This document shows positions 35,940-47,444 of a DNA stretch of 64,000 nucleotides, piece after piece. Source of the stretch: Methanobacterium sp. SMA-27 (GTDB taxonomy: Archaea > Methanobacteriota > Methanobacteria > Methanobacteriales > Methanobacteriaceae); contig NZ_JQLY01000001.1 in NCBI RefSeq assembly GCF_000744455.1, forward strand, positions 2,138,501-2,202,500, given 5' to 3'. Made by a program: the position numbers and the translations under genes. Numbering within the stretch: position 1 is the stretch's first letter; each line of letters opens with the position of its first letter. The notes under the pieces were generated by a model that made no database searches, was not told the origin of the DNA, and worked only from the letters and a program-made list of their open reading frames with translations.

Positions 35940-36002
35940 CAAGATTTTTAAAATGATCAAAAGCTTATCAGATTATATTTAAATTTAAAAAGTTTTCTAC
36001 GA

Positions 36003-36623
<621 letters not shown>

Positions 36624-36722
36624 AATATTTCCTTAAGCATTAGTGTTTATAATTTTATCGTTTTCTGAGTAAAATTCTTGAAAAAAAAATTTTTGATATT
36701 TTTTATTTTTTGATTTATTTGA

Positions 36723-36749
36723 CTAACGTTCGTTCGTTAGCTTTATATT
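36723..36749 (+). promoter_or_regulatory. TetR operator and TATA box
   Basis: CTAACG-N6-CGTTAG (36724-36740) directly precedes CTTTATATT. This probable tetR promoter would start transcription near 36770. The same ACTAAC/GTTAGT words recur at 36788-36797 and 36853-36868. Confidence 0.6.
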
Positions 36750-36787
36750 GTAGTTCAATAATAGTATAGTGCAACAACCTAACAAGT

Positions 36788-36797
36788 GTTCGTTAGT
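36788..36797. promoter_or_regulatory. TetR operator half site
   Basis: GTTCGTTAGT matches one arm of the flanking dyads. It lies near the predicted transcription start of tetR, where it would strengthen autorepression. Confidence 0.4.
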
Positions 36798-36852
36798 AAT
36801 ATAACTTTTTAAATTTCTATGAATTTTTTAGGTTATGTTAACAGTATAGCGG

Positions 36853-36868
36853 ACTAACGAACGTTAGT
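36853..36868. promoter_or_regulatory. TetR operator before tetR
   Basis: ACTAACGAACGTTAGT, identical to the dyad at 35604-35619. It lies in the leader, next to the AAGGAG ribosome binding site, so binding could block elongation or translation as well. Confidence 0.6.
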
Positions 36869-36882
36869 AAGGAGATGAAAAT

Positions 36883-37533
36883 TTGAATAATAAAAAAAAT
36901 ACCTCCAAACCTGATGAAAAATCAACTAAAGACAAAATATTCGATGTATCAGTAGATTTATTTTCAAAAAAAGGTTTCGATGCAGTATCCATGAGGGAAA
37001 TAGGAAGAGAAGTAGGCATAAGGGAGAGTTCAATTTATAACCATTATAAAAATAAGGAAGCCATATTAGATGCCATAATAAACTTTTTCCTATCTGAACT
37101 TGAAGCCAGCGGTCTGCCGGAAGAACAAATGGACGAATTAATAGCCACAAGTCCAGACATGTTCTTTAAAATTGGAGCAAAGACATTCATTGAACGAATG
37201 TCAACTCCAAAAACAGAAAAAATATGGAGGATCATATCTATCGAAGTATTCCATAATAAGAAAATTAGAAAATTTTTCGTGGAAGAGCTTCTTGAAACTC
37301 CCTTAAAGAGCTGGGAAGCAATATTCACTAAAATGATGGAAGAAAATCTCATAAAACAGTACGATCCAAAAATACTAGCACGTGAATATTTTTCTTATGC
37401 AATATTTCTCTACTTCGAATACTTCATACTCAAATACGATACAGATTACACATCATTCATGGATTTAGCATGGGATAAAATGGCAGATCATGCAAAATTC
37501 ATTTTAGATTCAATAAAAATAGATAGTATTTAA
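36883..37533 (+). CDS. TetR/AcrR family transcriptional regulator
   Basis: 216 residues. The N-terminal helix-turn-helix is typical: KIFDVSVDLFSKKGFDAVSMREIGREVGIRESSIYNHYKNKEAILDAII (about 18-66); the helical C-terminal domain should bind a small ligand. The start is TTG 36883 with AAGGAG 9 nt upstream; the nearby ATG at 36875 is out of frame and stops at once. Operators of the ACTAAC/GTTAGT type flank it, so autorepression is likely. The four genes downstream are its probable functional partners, though their own TATA region lacks a dyad. Confidence 0.92.
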   Translation: MNNKKNTSKPDEKSTKDKIFDVSVDLFSKKGFDAVSMREIGREVGIRESSIYNHYKNKEAILDAIINFFLSELEASGLPEEQMDELIATSPDMFFKIGAKTFIERMSTPKTEKIWRIISIEVFHNKKIRKFFVEELLETPLKSWEAIFTKMMEENLIKQYDPKILAREYFSYAIFLYFEYFILKYDTDYTSFMDLAWDKMADHAKFILDSIKIDSI

Positions 37534-37588
37534 CATCCTCTTAATAAATAAAAATGAAAAAATATAATAAAATCAACCAAATGACTAC

Positions 37589-37597
37589 TTTTATATA
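37589..37597 (+). promoter_or_regulatory. TATA box of the downstream operon
   Basis: TTTTATATA, about 75 bp before the pyruvyltransferase ATG, would start a leader of about 50 nt. No ACTAAC/GTTAGT dyad is near, so control by the adjacent TetR would need read-through from its own promoter. Confidence 0.45.
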
Positions 37598-37671
37598 CAT
37601 TATATATTTAACCCAAATAATTTGTAAATAATTTTTAATTTAAAACTAAATAACGAAAGAAAGGTTCAAAA

Positions 37672-39039
37672 ATGTACATCTCTAAAATGGAAATTACTCC
37701 AAAAAAAAAGGGAATTGAAAATAAGGGAGTAGATTCAAAATTAAAATTTAATACCTATACAAAGGGAGAAAATCCAGATAAAATTATTCGTAAAGTTATG
37801 TTAATGGGTTATAATGGTGCAAACAACACAGGCTCTGAAACCAGACTTATATCCATAATTGAAGATGTTAGGAAAGTTTTAGGTCCAGATGTACAGATTA
37901 CCATCCCTACATTAAATGAAGAGAATCTTCGCAGATATATTAAAGAAGATTCCAATTTAATTATAGCTCCTATACCCTCAATCTTTTTCTTTGCCATTAG
38001 AAAGCTTGTTAAAGAGCAAGATCTTGTTCTTCTAGTTGAAGGAAGTTGTTACATGGACACTTGGACATCTGCACTTCTTTGGGCTTTTTTATGGACAACA
38101 AAATGTGCAAATTCTTTTAATATCCCTTGTATAGCCTATGCTGTAGATGCAGGAGATTTATCGGTTTTTAATAAGTTTTTAGTGAAAAGAGAAGCAAGTA
38201 AAACCGATCTTATAATTACCAGAACATCATATGCAGCAGACGAATTAATAAAAATCGGTGTAACCGCACCAATTAAACATACTGCAGACAGTGCATTTAC
38301 ATTCCAAACAGAACCTGAAGATTACAATACAATTAAAAAAAATTGGAACATTGAAACATCCTTCGAAACTACAGATGATATTGTTGGAATTGCAGTTATT
38401 GACTTCAATCTTTGGCCAGTAGTAATAAGACCTTGGGGCCGTAAGGAAAATCTTTATAAATGGCCATACTACTTTTCTAGATCCCCAAAAAGAATATTGG
38501 CAAGTAAAGATTTAGCATACAAATGGGCAGCAGAAGCAGATAGAATAATTGAAACTCATCGAAAGAACATTGCATTTATTTGTATGGAAGAACTTGACGA
38601 ACCTCTAGCCAAGAATATTGTTAATGATATGAAACATCCACAAAATGCAAGAATATTTTCATCTAGCGAATTCAATGCATCCCAAATTACAGAAATACTG
38701 AGGAATGTTGATTTTCTTGTTACATCCCGTTATCATGCCGCTGTTTTGTCCCTTGAAGCACGCATTCCTCAGATTGCAGTTGGGCATGATCCACGTCTTA
38801 AGGGATTATATAAAGACCTTGAATTGGACGAAGATTATCTCATAGATTATATCTCTGAAAGAAATTCCATAAATATCTGGAATCTTTTAAGTAATTCTAT
38901 TGATGATCTCATTAAAAATCCAAGGAAAAACTATGATAAAATAAATAAAGGTTTCGTAGAACATTTAGCTAAATCAAAGAAAAATCGCGTAATACTCAAG
39001 GAATTTCTGGATAAAAAAGGTTGGGATGTGGAAAGTTGA
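37672..39039 (+). CDS. Polysaccharide pyruvyl transferase family protein
   Basis: 455 residues with the CsaB/WcaK-type GT-B-like fold: [21 protein letters not shown] near residue 43, the [15 protein letters not shown] segment, and the C-terminal [28 protein letters not shown], the family's best-conserved motif. Members add pyruvyl ketals to surface sugars; relatives in lipid or envelope contexts may use other donors. It is longer than most members. AAAGG sits 9 nt before ATG 37672. First gene of the four-gene operon; its stop overlaps the next start as TTGA. Confidence 0.82.
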   Translation: MYISKMEITPKKKGIENKGVDSKLKFNTYTKGENPDKIIRKVMLMGYNGANNTGSETRLISIIEDVRKVLGPDVQITIPTLNEENLRRYIKEDSNLIIAPIPSIFFFAIRKLVKEQDLVLLVEGSCYMDTWTSALLWAFLWTTKCANSFNIPCIAYAVDAGDLSVFNKFLVKREASKTDLIITRTSYAADELIKIGVTAPIKHTADSAFTFQTEPEDYNTIKKNWNIETSFETTDDIVGIAVIDFNLWPVVIRPWGRKENLYKWPYYFSRSPKRILASKDLAYKWAAEADRIIETHRKNIAFICMEELDEPLAKNIVNDMKHPQNARIFSSSEFNASQITEILRNVDFLVTSRYHAAVLSLEARIPQIAVGHDPRLKGLYKDLELDEDYLIDYISERNSINIWNLLSNSIDDLIKNPRKNYDKINKGFVEHLAKSKKNRVILKEFLDKKGWDVES

Positions 39040-41897
39040 AGAATGTTGTTTTTCTAACTGGAGCAACTGGTTTTCTGGGCACACAAATTGCTTTAAGACT
39101 AATAAAAAAACAAAATGTCAACATAGCAGTTTTAATTAGAGGAAAAGACTATGATACTGCCTACAGACATCTTTCCCGTGCATGGTGGGAATGGCCAGAA
39201 TTAATGGAAGAAATTCAGGGGCTAAAAAAATTTAATGAAAATTATTCACATGAAAGTAAAATATATTTAGTCAAAGGGGATATCTCAGAGGAAAATCTTG
39301 GATTAGACCCAGACGAATATAATTTTTTATTACATAATGTTACCCATATAATCCATACTGCAGCAGATCTACGACTAAACATTCCATTAGATGATCTCAG
39401 GAAGGTTAATGTACAAGGAACTTTGAATCTCCTTGATCTTGCTTCGGATATTAATAAAGACCATAAAATTGAGCGGTTCTCTCATTTATCTACAGCTTAC
39501 GTTGCTGGATGTCAAAAAAATCTAATATCCGAGGATACCATTACAGATGAATACGGATTCTTAAGTAACTATGAAAGAAGTAAGTATGAAGGGGAATTAG
39601 AAGTAAAAAATTCTGATCTTCCCATATCAATATTCCGACCTGGAATGGTTATTGGTGATTCTAAATCTGGATATATTAAGACTTTCAATACTATTTATGT
39701 TCTTATACGTCTCTATCTTAATAATCAATTGCAATTAATGCCTGTTTCAAAGGAGTCTAAACTTAATATTGTTCCTGTAGATTATGTTGCTGAATCTGTT
39801 GTGGAATTAACATTTGATCAAAATACAGAAGGTAAGATATTCCATCTTACAGCTCCTTACATTTCCCTACCTACTGTAGAAGATTTTTTAGATTTTGTTC
39901 ATGATTGGGTCTTAAATAATATGAATTTAAGAATTCCTAAACCAATTTTTCTTCCTATTTTCAATTTGATCCCTAAAATTTCTGTTTTGCTAAAGTACTT
40001 TGGTAAAAATTCTAATAGTCTCAGTAAAACAATGAAAGAACTTGCACCATATATGAACGAAGATAGAGAATTTTCAAGGGACAATACAAGAAAATTTATT
40101 GGACAATATACTTTACAATGGGAAAAATTTTTACCAACAATACTCAATTATGCGGTTTATAATGGTTTTTTTCATAGATCTGAACGAACAGTACACGAAC
40201 AAGTTTTATTTAGATTAAGAAGTAAAAGTAGACCTGTTCAATACTATGATATTGTTAATGGAAAATTTCTTGAAAGAAAAAACTCAGATGTAAGAAAGGA
40301 TATTTTAAGAAGTGTAAAATCACTTAAAAATCTCGGTATTAGTCGAGGCGATAAAGTAGCTATCGTAGGATTTAATTCAACCAGATATCTTGTATTAGAT
40401 GTTTCTATTGGATTATTAGGTGCTGTAAGTGTTCCCCTTTACTACACCAGCCCAGTAAATGAAATCAATGAAATAATAAAGGATTGTGGAGCAAAAATAA
40501 TTTTTGTTGGTACTCCTGATTTATTAAACCATTTAAATGAGTTAGAATTAGAAAATCACGTAATATCATTTTGCAGTGATAATATTAAAGTCCCAACTAA
40601 TATTTTATCCTGGAAAGAATTTATTGGAAATGAAAATGAAGATGAAAAAAAATTCGGTGAAATAGTTGCACCCGTTGATTTTGATGATATTGCAACTATA
40701 AGATATACATCGGGAACAACCGGAGATCCATCGGGAGTTTCATTCACCCATGGAAATTTAAGGTGGATGGCGGAATACATAGCTTCAATGCCTCCATGGG
40801 CCGATAGAAATCATGATATTTCCTATCTTTCATTCTTACCAATGAATCATGTAGTTGAAGGTATTTTAGGAACATATGCACCATATTACGCTCCTGCTCC
40901 TCTGAAACTCTATTTTTTAGAAGATTTTAAAGATCTTGAAATCAGTTTACCGCGAGTTAGGCCAACCATATTTTTTTCGGTGCCTAGATTCTATGAAAAG
41001 ATTTGGTCAAAAATCCTGCAAAGTAGGGTTGGGAATATGTATCTCAATGCTAACGAAGGAATGATAAAGGAGATATTACGCAGAATATTGAAAAGTTCCA
41101 TGCTTAAACAAGCTGGTCTTGATGCATGTGCCCAGTTAATAGTAGGTTCTGCCCCTGTAAGTACACAGCTACTAGATAGTTTCAATGAGTTAGGTATTCA
41201 AATCTATAATGCTTACGGTTTAACAGAAGCACCTCTTGTAACCATCAATAAACTTGGATCAAACAGAATAGGCACTGTTGGAGAACCTTTACCAAATACG
41301 AATGTTAAAATAAATAATGATGGTGAAGTAATTGTGCAAGGCCCCCAAGTAACTTCAGGTTACTTCAATAATAAAAATCGTAACAACTTATTACTCCAAA
41401 ATAACTGGCTTCTTACCGGTGATTATGGTTATTTAACATCTGCTGGGAGTTTAGTGATTACTGGAAGAAAGAAAGAATTAATAGTCAATTCATACGGGAA
41501 AAGTATTAGCCCACTAAAAATTGAAGGGATGTTAAAGCATATACATGGTGTATCAGAAGTTATGGTAGTTGGGGATGAAAAACCGTACTGCATTGCTATG
41601 ATATGGATTGATGAAAATATTGATCAAGAAAAAATGGCCATTGCACTGAAGGATGTAAATTCGAAACTGTCAAATCCCGAGAAAATAAAACGCTGGGTAA
41701 TACTTAAAAATGATCTATCAATAGAAAATGGCGATCTCACCGCTAATTTGAAGTTAAAAAGGGAAAATATTTTAAAACGTCACAAATATCTTGTAAGTAT
41801 AATTTATGATGATAAATGTGCTGAAAAACTATCAAAAGAATTAACCCATATAAAAGTTCTGTACTTTGGATGGGAAGGTAAAAACAATGAGTATTAA
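39036..41897 (+). CDS. Thioester-reductase / AMP-forming acyl ligase fusion (reversed CAR-like)
   Basis: 953 residues. Residues of about 1-360 are an extended SDR reductase domain as in fatty acyl-CoA reductase and the R domain of carboxylic acid reductase: [16 protein letters not shown], a [11 protein letters not shown] loop, STAYVAG and the catalytic YERSK. Residues of about 385-940 are an adenylate-forming ligase: [19 protein letters not shown] (P-loop), [18 protein letters not shown] and [19 protein letters not shown] with the catalytic Lys region. No phosphopantetheine carrier lies between them and the order R-A is the reverse of CAR (A-PCP-R). It could activate a carboxylate and reduce the thioester to aldehyde. 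The start is TTG 39036, overlapping the upstream stop. Confidence 0.8.
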   Translation: MKNVVFLTGATGFLGTQIALRLIKKQNVNIAVLIRGKDYDTAYRHLSRAWWEWPELMEEIQGLKKFNENYSHESKIYLVKGDISEENLGLDPDEYNFLLHNVTHIIHTAADLRLNIPLDDLRKVNVQGTLNLLDLASDINKDHKIERFSHLSTAYVAGCQKNLISEDTITDEYGFLSNYERSKYEGELEVKNSDLPISIFRPGMVIGDSKSGYIKTFNTIYVLIRLYLNNQLQLMPVSKESKLNIVPVDYVAESVVELTFDQNTEGKIFHLTAPYISLPTVEDFLDFVHDWVLNNMNLRIPKPIFLPIFNLIPKISVLLKYFGKNSNSLSKTMKELAPYMNEDREFSRDNTRKFIGQYTLQWEKFLPTILNYAVYNGFFHRSERTVHEQVLFRLRSKSRPVQYYDIVNGKFLERKNSDVRKDILRSVKSLKNLGISRGDKVAIVGFNSTRYLVLDVSIGLLGAVSVPLYYTSPVNEINEIIKDCGAKIIFVGTPDLLNHLNELELENHVISFCSDNIKVPTNILSWKEFIGNENEDEKKFGEIVAPVDFDDIATIRYTSGTTGDPSGVSFTHGNLRWMAEYIASMPPWADRNHDISYLSFLPMNHVVEGILGTYAPYYAPAPLKLYFLEDFKDLEISLPRVRPTIFFSVPRFYEKIWSKILQSRVGNMYLNANEGMIKEILRRILKSSMLKQAGLDACAQLIVGSAPVSTQLLDSFNELGIQIYNAYGLTEAPLVTINKLGSNRIGTVGEPLPNTNVKINNDGEVIVQGPQVTSGYFNNKNRNNLLLQNNWLLTGDYGYLTSAGSLVITGRKKELIVNSYGKSISPLKIEGMLKHIHGVSEVMVVGDEKPYCIAMIWIDENIDQEKMAIALKDVNSKLSNPEKIKRWVILKNDLSIENGDLTANLKLKRENILKRHKYLVSIIYDDKCAEKLSKELTHIKVLYFGWEGKNNEY

Positions 41898-42477
41898 ATT
41901 ACGATTTCTTTCCATTTGGATACCTGACTTCATTTTAATAAAGGAATTGGATAGATTATCTGATTTAACCAATAACCATCTTGAAATGCTTTTGAAAAGA
42001 TATTCAGTTTCACCACAGTTTATAGAAAAACCTTCTAAAGGAAAACTTGAAGAACGTAGAGCAATAATGGCAGCAAGTCATAATCTCCATGTGAATGCAT
42101 TAGTAGAGGCTTTGGGTTTTGAGAAAGCTTTGGAGTTAGGCAGGAAAGAAATGTTCAAAGCAGGCTATGAATTGGGATGTGAAGCCAAAAAACGTCTTGG
42201 TGTAGGCAGTGATATAAAAGACGCAATTTTTGCAGCACGTATATTATACAAAGTACTGGGAATAAAATTCTCTGTAGAAGAAAATGAACAAACTGTATTA
42301 TTATTGGTTAAATATTGTGCACTTGCAAACCATTACACACCCGAAACATGTAAAATAATGAGTGCTGCAGATGAAGGTGTTTTAAAGGGTTTAAATGAAA
42401 AAATGGATATGAAATTCTTTAAAAGGATAACTGAAGGTTCAAAAAATTGTAAAGCATGTATAAACATTGAAAAATGA
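41887..42477 (+). CDS. Unknown protein, about 196 aa, with conserved cysteine tail
   Basis: Starts at ATG 41887 inside the end of the ligase-fusion gene (11-bp overlap), so it is translated in coupling with it. The pattern of the second half, KYCALANHYTPETCKIM followed by FKRITEGSKNCKACI, resembles small archaeal sensor or hydrolase domains (the L-2-amino-thiazoline-4-carboxylate hydrolase-like and 4-vinyl-reductase-like groups), with Cys and His that might bind metal. I do not assign a function. Mostly helical, no membrane segment. Its place in the operon suggests a role in the same lipid-like pathway. Confidence 0.6.
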   Translation: MSIKLRFLSIWIPDFILIKELDRLSDLTNNHLEMLLKRYSVSPQFIEKPSKGKLEERRAIMAASHNLHVNALVEALGFEKALELGRKEMFKAGYELGCEAKKRLGVGSDIKDAIFAARILYKVLGIKFSVEENEQTVLLLVKYCALANHYTPETCKIMSAADEGVLKGLNEKMDMKFFKRITEGSKNCKACINIEK

Positions 42478-42495
42478 TTAAAGATAGGTGTAAAA

Positions 42496-43779
42496 ATGAA
42501 AGTAATAGTTGTGGGTTCTGGTGCAGGTGGAGGAACAGCCGCCCTTGAGTTAGCTTCAAGAGGTTATGATGTTACTATATTAGAAGCAGGCAAACCTTTT
42601 AAACCTTTCTCAAGGCATTTAACACTAATTGAACCCCTTAGAAGGATTGGTCTTCTTGGTGATGAAAGGAATATAAATAGAATATTTCCCCATATGGATG
42701 CAACCAGATCAGATAGAGATCTGGTGCTTGTGAGAGGTATAACCACCGGGGGTTCAACTGCAATATCATGCGGTAACATGGTAAGGGCGGATCAAGGTTT
42801 TAAAGAGTTGGGACTCGATCTTACCCCTGAATTTGAAGAACTTGAAAAGAAAATAAGTATAAGACCCATTCCAATGAAAAGATGGCGGCCATTAACCCGT
42901 AAAATGTATGAGTCAGCAGAAAATCTTGGTTTTAACCCTAAGCCCACACCAAAAGGAGTGAAATTGCATAAATGTAATTCATGCGGACTCTGTGAAATGG
43001 GCTGTTCTACTGGAGCCCGTTGGGATTCTAATCAATTTTTAAATGAAGCACTTAAAATGGGTGCTGTTATGCATACATCATCACGTGTAGAAAAATTGCT
43101 AATTGAAAATGGACATATCAATGGGGTTTTAATCAGATCCGGAAGTTTAACTAAAATAGTTAAGGGAGATGCTGTTGTTCTTGCTGCAGGAGGTGTGGGT
43201 ACAGCCCAAATATTAAAAGCATCAGGACTTGAAGCTCAAGACAAACTATGGGTTGATATAGTACTTACCCTTGGAGGTGTTTCTAAAGGCGCAAAACAGC
43301 TTAATGAACCTCCAATGGCATGGTTTACCGAACATAAAGATTATATATTATCTCCTTATCTTGATATATTATCTCATTTCTTTCATAAACCATGGAGAAA
43401 TGTTTCATTAAATGACAGAGTTGGAATTATGGTTAAACTTGCAGATATGGAAAAAGGAACAGTATTTTCCGATGGATCTGTACAAAAAGCTGTAACAGAG
43501 AAGGATGAGTTAAAAATAGATAATGCAGTTTCTAATGTTAAAGCAATCATGGAAACATCTGAAGTTTCTGGCCCATTTGTTAAAGGAATGTATAATGGAG
43601 GACATCTTGGAGGAACTGTTCCTCTGAAAAAAGAGGATATTTCTTCAATGAAACCTTCTGGTTTACCTGAAGGACTATGGATTGCTGATCTTTCCCTTGC
43701 ACCACGTTCACAGGGACTTCCAACAATAATGCTCACTTCAGCACTGGCCATGAGAGTTTGTAAAACTTTGGCACAATAA
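42496..43779 (+). CDS. GMC / long-chain-alcohol-oxidase-like flavoprotein with Cys cluster
   Basis: 427 residues. FAD-binding [26 protein letters not shown] opens the protein. [12 protein letters not shown] is the GMC-type loop. A compact [16 protein letters not shown] motif (about 156-171) has four Cys as in a ferredoxin cluster and corresponds to the CxxCGxCGxGC stretch of long-chain alcohol oxidases. The C-terminus shows [10 protein letters not shown] and [25 protein letters not shown], the GMC active-site region, with His in the first of these. It could oxidise an alcohol or reduce an aldehyde made by the fusion enzyme. AGGTG lies near the ATG. Last gene of the operon. Confidence 0.82.
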   Translation: MKVIVVGSGAGGGTAALELASRGYDVTILEAGKPFKPFSRHLTLIEPLRRIGLLGDERNINRIFPHMDATRSDRDLVLVRGITTGGSTAISCGNMVRADQGFKELGLDLTPEFEELEKKISIRPIPMKRWRPLTRKMYESAENLGFNPKPTPKGVKLHKCNSCGLCEMGCSTGARWDSNQFLNEALKMGAVMHTSSRVEKLLIENGHINGVLIRSGSLTKIVKGDAVVLAAGGVGTAQILKASGLEAQDKLWVDIVLTLGGVSKGAKQLNEPPMAWFTEHKDYILSPYLDILSHFFHKPWRNVSLNDRVGIMVKLADMEKGTVFSDGSVQKAVTEKDELKIDNAVSNVKAIMETSEVSGPFVKGMYNGGHLGGTVPLKKEDISSMKPSGLPEGLWIADLSLAPRSQGLPTIMLTSALAMRVCKTLAQ

Positions 43780-43843
43780 TTGATTATTATATCTATATTA
43801 TGAGATATGACAATAGAATATTGAAATTAAAATATATATTTTC

Positions 43844-43851
43844 AAAAAAAA
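43844..43851 (-). terminator. Oligo-T terminator of the ehb operon
   Basis: Eight A on the plus strand, i.e. a T8 run on the minus strand, 25 bp beyond the ehbP stop, in the gap shared with the convergent flavoprotein gene. Confidence 0.45.
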
Positions 43852-43875
43852 GATATTGAAAAATTGATGTTATTT

Positions 43876-44160
43876 TTAATTCTTTTCAGTTAATTTTTCT
43901 TTTTTAAGCTTTTCTAGCTTGATCTTAGCCTTTCTGAAATTACTGAGGAAACTTTCTTTTTCTGTTAGTGGTGTTATTTCAAGACCCAACTGCCGATGTT
44001 CTTCAATCCAATCCTCGGTAAAGATAGGAATATCTATTTTAATTGGTTCTTCTGTTGGATTAACTACAATTAAATTCCTAAATGGAAACTGAGTTTCAAC
44101 AATATATCCTCCAACGCTTATTATATGCATGGGCCTTACAACGAACTTCATTACCATCAC
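43876..44160 (-). CDS. ehbP: Energy-converting hydrogenase B subunit P
   Basis: 94 residues, soluble. [33 protein letters not shown] is the EhbP signature; the rest is charged, ending in a Lys-rich helix. Its role in the Ehb complex is unknown. It is the last visible gene of the cluster, 81 bp after ehbO. A gene for the EhbQ subunit that follows in some methanogens is not seen here; the next gene is convergent. Start could be MKFVVRP (44151) instead of the two upstream Met. Confidence 0.85.
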   Translation of the reverse strand: MMVMKFVVRPMHIISVGGYIVETQFPFRNLIVVNPTEEPIKIDIPIFTEDWIEEHRQLGLEITPLTEKESFLSNFRKAKIKLEKLKKEKLTEKN

Positions 44161-44241
44161 CTGTGGTTTTAGTTAGTCTTATTTTGTAAATTATTTTATT
44201 TAATTGATTTAATAATTCAAATTCATAATTTCCAATCCAAT

Positions 44242-45234
44242 TTAAAGGAATGTAAAAATTATTGCCAGTATTCCAATAATTGAAACTCCTGCTACTGTTG
44301 GATAAAATTGTTTATATGTAAATATAGGAGAGAATGCACTCATAACTGCCATTAATATTGGGAATATTAGTGCTACTGCTATTGTTACAAGTATATTCCA
44401 GCTGAATAAATTCGGAGGAATTCCAAGGAACAGCGTTGTGAAAAGGCTAGCTAGGACAAACATCAGAAATCCTCTTGTAACATATACATATGCCCTGTAT
44501 TTAGCAGCATATTCCATTAGAGGTCCTTCAATAACATCTGCCTTTGTTTTTAGAATTGCAAATGGGTACTCATTTAAAAGTATCATATATCCTATGAAAA
44601 AGACAATTGCTCCCAATATTCCTGCTATTGTGAAAAGTACTGGTCCATGGATGTGCTGATATGATACAATACCACTCAAATAGATGCTCTTAGACATTGC
44701 CACTGGCACAAAAAGTGCTATATACAATGGGAAGGATCCAAAAGCTATTAATCTGAATGCCCTCAGAGAACTGAGTTCCTCCAAGAAAGACCTTTGAGTA
44801 TCAGGATGCTTCGCACCCTTAACAATATCTGGAAATGGCATTTTAAGTGACATAACAGATTTTGAAAGTGATCCCATGAACATATAGATAACCTCTTCAA
44901 TCTTCAATAGCCCCACAACAGCTATTATACTTGTAAGTGCCGCAAATACATAGAGTTGTGGCATTAGTATTAGCAATATAAATACTACAGATAAAAAACT
45001 TATTATTGGAAGAGCATTGTATAATCTAGGCATTGGAGAATGTGGTTTTATTGTTTCTTTGAAGAAAAATTTAATCGGTGCCATTATACCTGCACTGGAT
45101 ATTGGGGGACCAACCCTCTGTTGTATTCTTGCCTGTACAAACTTCCTCTCAATCCCTGGAAGCCATACACTCACTAATAATGCAACTATTAACGTTCCAA
45201 TTACGGCTATTAGGGAATTTATTGCTGTCATCAT
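44242..45234 (-). CDS. ehbO: Energy-converting hydrogenase B subunit O (NuoH-like membrane subunit)
   Basis: 330 residues with about eight membrane helices, homologous to complex I NuoH. The loop near the N-terminus, [30 protein letters not shown], and [26 protein letters not shown] are the conserved NuoH-type segments at the interface with the hydrogenase module. In Ehb this subunit links the ion-translocating and electron-transfer parts that drive low-potential ferredoxin reduction for anabolism. Directly after ehbN (9 bp). Confidence 0.93.
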   Translation of the reverse strand: MMTAINSLIAVIGTLIVALLVSVWLPGIERKFVQARIQQRVGPPISSAGIMAPIKFFFKETIKPHSPMPRLYNALPIISFLSVVFILLILMPQLYVFAALTSIIAVVGLLKIEEVIYMFMGSLSKSVMSLKMPFPDIVKGAKHPDTQRSFLEELSSLRAFRLIAFGSFPLYIALFVPVAMSKSIYLSGIVSYQHIHGPVLFTIAGILGAIVFFIGYMILLNEYPFAILKTKADVIEGPLMEYAAKYRAYVYVTRGFLMFVLASLFTTLFLGIPPNLFSWNILVTIAVALIFPILMAVMSAFSPIFTYKQFYPTVAGVSIIGILAIIFTFL

Positions 45235-45243
45235 GATCTCCTT

Positions 45244-46386
45244 TTATATTTTGATTATTTGGATTGCACGATCCGTGCAAGTGAAGCAAGGGTCGCATTG
45301 AACTATTGCAAGCTGTGCATCCGTTATATGATGTCCAACAGCCGCATACTGCATTGCACCTATATTGGTTATTGATGGTGTTCTAATAATAGAGTTTCTT
45401 ACTCTACCATCTTCAAGGGCGTAAGAATGATATAGTGTTCCCCTTGGAACCTCGATATAACTCTTGTTTATTGGGGCATCCTGCATTTCCCAACTTCTGT
45501 TGGTTATTTTACCTTCTGGAAGATTGTCAAGCGCTTGCCTAATAATTTTTATAGCTTCAGGAATTTCTAGAACCCTGACTAAAAGATTTGATTTAACATC
45601 CCCATCATCCTGTGTGATAACATCAAATTCAAATGGATCATAGGACTCCATTTCACTTCGAAGATCTATTGCTACTCCAGTGGATCTTAAAGTAGGGCCG
45701 GTTGCGCCCAGTTTTATTGCTTGTTTCTGTGATAAAGTACCTACTCCTGTTATACGTGACATTACCATGGGATCAGAGACAAATCTATCTGCAAAATCGG
45801 TTATTTTTTCCTCGATTAAGTCTAATCCTTCTCTAATTTTTTGTATCCTCATTTCATCAAGTTCACAACGGGGTCTAATACCCCCGATTATGGATACTCC
45901 ATACTGTACCCTGTTACCCCCAATCATCCGTAAAAGTTCCATTACTGTTTCTCGGATGTAAAATAATCTCATAGCAAATGTTTCATGACCTAGTACTTCA
46001 TTTCCATGAGCTAAATAAAGCATATGACTATGTAGACGTTCCAGTTCCTCCATTATAACCCTTATATACTGAGCTCTTTCGGGTACCTCTATTCCAATGG
46101 CCTTCTCAGCAACCAAACAAGAGTTCCATATGTGGCTGTTGGAACATATTCCACATATTTTTTCTGTAAGACTATTTGCCTTTTCAACAGGCAATCCTTC
46201 CATGATCCTCTCAATGCCCCTGTGATTGATTCCAACTGTAATTTCAGCATCCCTTACAATTTCGTCTTCAACAAATAATCTAACCCTGTAAGGTTCTATT
46301 GCTGCAGAGTGTACCGTTCCCATAGTAACTTCTGTTTCGATGACCTTTTTATCGGTTATCTTGTTATCTTCATTCATTAAATCCAC
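45244..46386 (-). CDS. ehbN: Energy-converting hydrogenase B [NiFe] large subunit
   Basis: 380 residues. It keeps both halves of the [NiFe] centre: ICGICSNSH near residues 81-90 and [10 protein letters not shown] near the C-terminus, with no long cleaved extension past the second motif, consistent with some Ech/Ehb-type large subunits (about 10 residues follow). Family motifs [15 protein letters not shown] and [13 protein letters not shown] are present. This is the H2-activating subunit of the membrane-bound Ehb hydrogenase used to supply reduced ferredoxin for CO2 assimilation. Confidence 0.95.
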   Translation of the reverse strand: MDLMNEDNKITDKKVIETEVTMGTVHSAAIEPYRVRLFVEDEIVRDAEITVGINHRGIERIMEGLPVEKANSLTEKICGICSNSHIWNSCLVAEKAIGIEVPERAQYIRVIMEELERLHSHMLYLAHGNEVLGHETFAMRLFYIRETVMELLRMIGGNRVQYGVSIIGGIRPRCELDEMRIQKIREGLDLIEEKITDFADRFVSDPMVMSRITGVGTLSQKQAIKLGATGPTLRSTGVAIDLRSEMESYDPFEFDVITQDDGDVKSNLLVRVLEIPEAIKIIRQALDNLPEGKITNRSWEMQDAPINKSYIEVPRGTLYHSYALEDGRVRNSIIRTPSITNIGAMQYAAVGHHITDAQLAIVQCDPCFTCTDRAIQIIKI

Positions 46387-46431
46387 CTTTTAACTCTAAT
46401 TATAGTACATTATTACAGATTGATTGATTGA

Positions 46432-46878
46432 TTATTTCGCATTCAACAACAATGGTAATGCTGCTACCACACCAGATAATATATCCTCTGGCCTGACTGC
46501 ACAGCCTGGAACCTTGGCATCAACAGGAATTATGTTCTCTACCGGTCCCATAATTTCTTCTGAGGGTATGTCTCCATGTATATTCTTGTAAACTCCTCCC
46601 ATCAGAGCACATGCTCCTGCAGCAATAACAGCTTTAGGTTCAGGTATTGCATTGTATATTTCTATTAATGGTTTCTCATTGTGTTTTGTAACCGGGCCTG
46701 TAACTACAAGTACGTCAGCTTCCCTAGGATTCCATGTAAGGAAAACTTTGTATTGTTCTGCATCGTACTTGGGAGAGAATATACAATTTACAATCTCTAT
46801 ATCACAGCCATTACATCCTCCAGTATAAACAAGCATTACATGAACGGCTCTTGCCCTTGAATATGATTTTAAGCTCAT
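46432..46878 (-). CDS. ehbM: Energy-converting hydrogenase B [NiFe] small subunit
   Basis: 148 residues, NuoB-like. Cluster N2-type ligands: [25 protein letters not shown] and [12 protein letters not shown]. This protein transfers electrons between the large subunit and the ferredoxin subunits. It is 45 bp before ehbN, with its own ATG and a normal ribosome binding site. Length is as expected. Confidence 0.94.
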   Translation of the reverse strand: MSLKSYSRARAVHVMLVYTGGCNGCDIEIVNCIFSPKYDAEQYKVFLTWNPREADVLVVTGPVTKHNEKPLIEIYNAIPEPKAVIAAGACALMGGVYKNIHGDIPSEEIMGPVENIIPVDAKVPGCAVRPEDILSGVVAALPLLLNAK

Positions 46879-46958
46879 ATCATTCCTCTTTAAAGGTTAT
46901 GGTAATTTATATTTCTTATAATTCGTTTTTATTTAATTAATTTATAATTTTAATGATT

Positions 46959-47444
46959 CTAATCCTTCCTCTTTTTAAGTATGGTTGAATCTGCAAGATA
47001 CTGAGATATGAAAGCTATTTTATCCTCTGAAATTTTAACTGGTTCATCTAAAAGTTTTGATATTTCTAAATCCACAATTCCAACATCATTTGGATGGATG
47101 GTGCCAGCTTCTCCGAAAAGAGCATATAATGGACAGAAATCATGACAGTAATAACAGTTAACGCATTTTAAACTGTCCAATACAGGTATCTTATCTTTTA
47201 CTAAGCCCTCCATGAGTTTTACTGGTTCTGGAAGTTCAACCATTTCTATCGCCTCGGTCGGGCATGCATTGGCACATCCACCACAACCTATACATGAAAC
47301 CTCTGCAACCTTATCTGTAGGAACTATCCTTCCTTCAAGGATTTTGCTCCTAAGTTCCATATCAGTCACCCTGTCTGATGCAAAGAGGATTCTTTTGGTG
47401 TTAGTAATTATACCCTCCAGGAATATTCTGATTAAATTTTTCAT
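46959..47444 (-). CDS. ehbL: Energy-converting hydrogenase B ferredoxin subunit
   Basis: 161 residues with two [4Fe-4S] motifs: [12 protein letters not shown] and [13 protein letters not shown]-terminal 30 residues are basic and amphipathic ([19 protein letters not shown]), typical of a NuoI-type membrane-proximal subunit. It overlaps the end of ehbK by 4 bp. Carries electrons to EhbM. Confidence 0.92.
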   Translation of the reverse strand: MKNLIRIFLEGIITNTKRILFASDRVTDMELRSKILEGRIVPTDKVAEVSCIGCGGCANACPTEAIEMVELPEPVKLMEGLVKDKIPVLDSLKCVNCYYCHDFCPLYALFGEAGTIHPNDVGIVDLEISKLLDEPVKISEDKIAFISQYLADSTILKKRKD

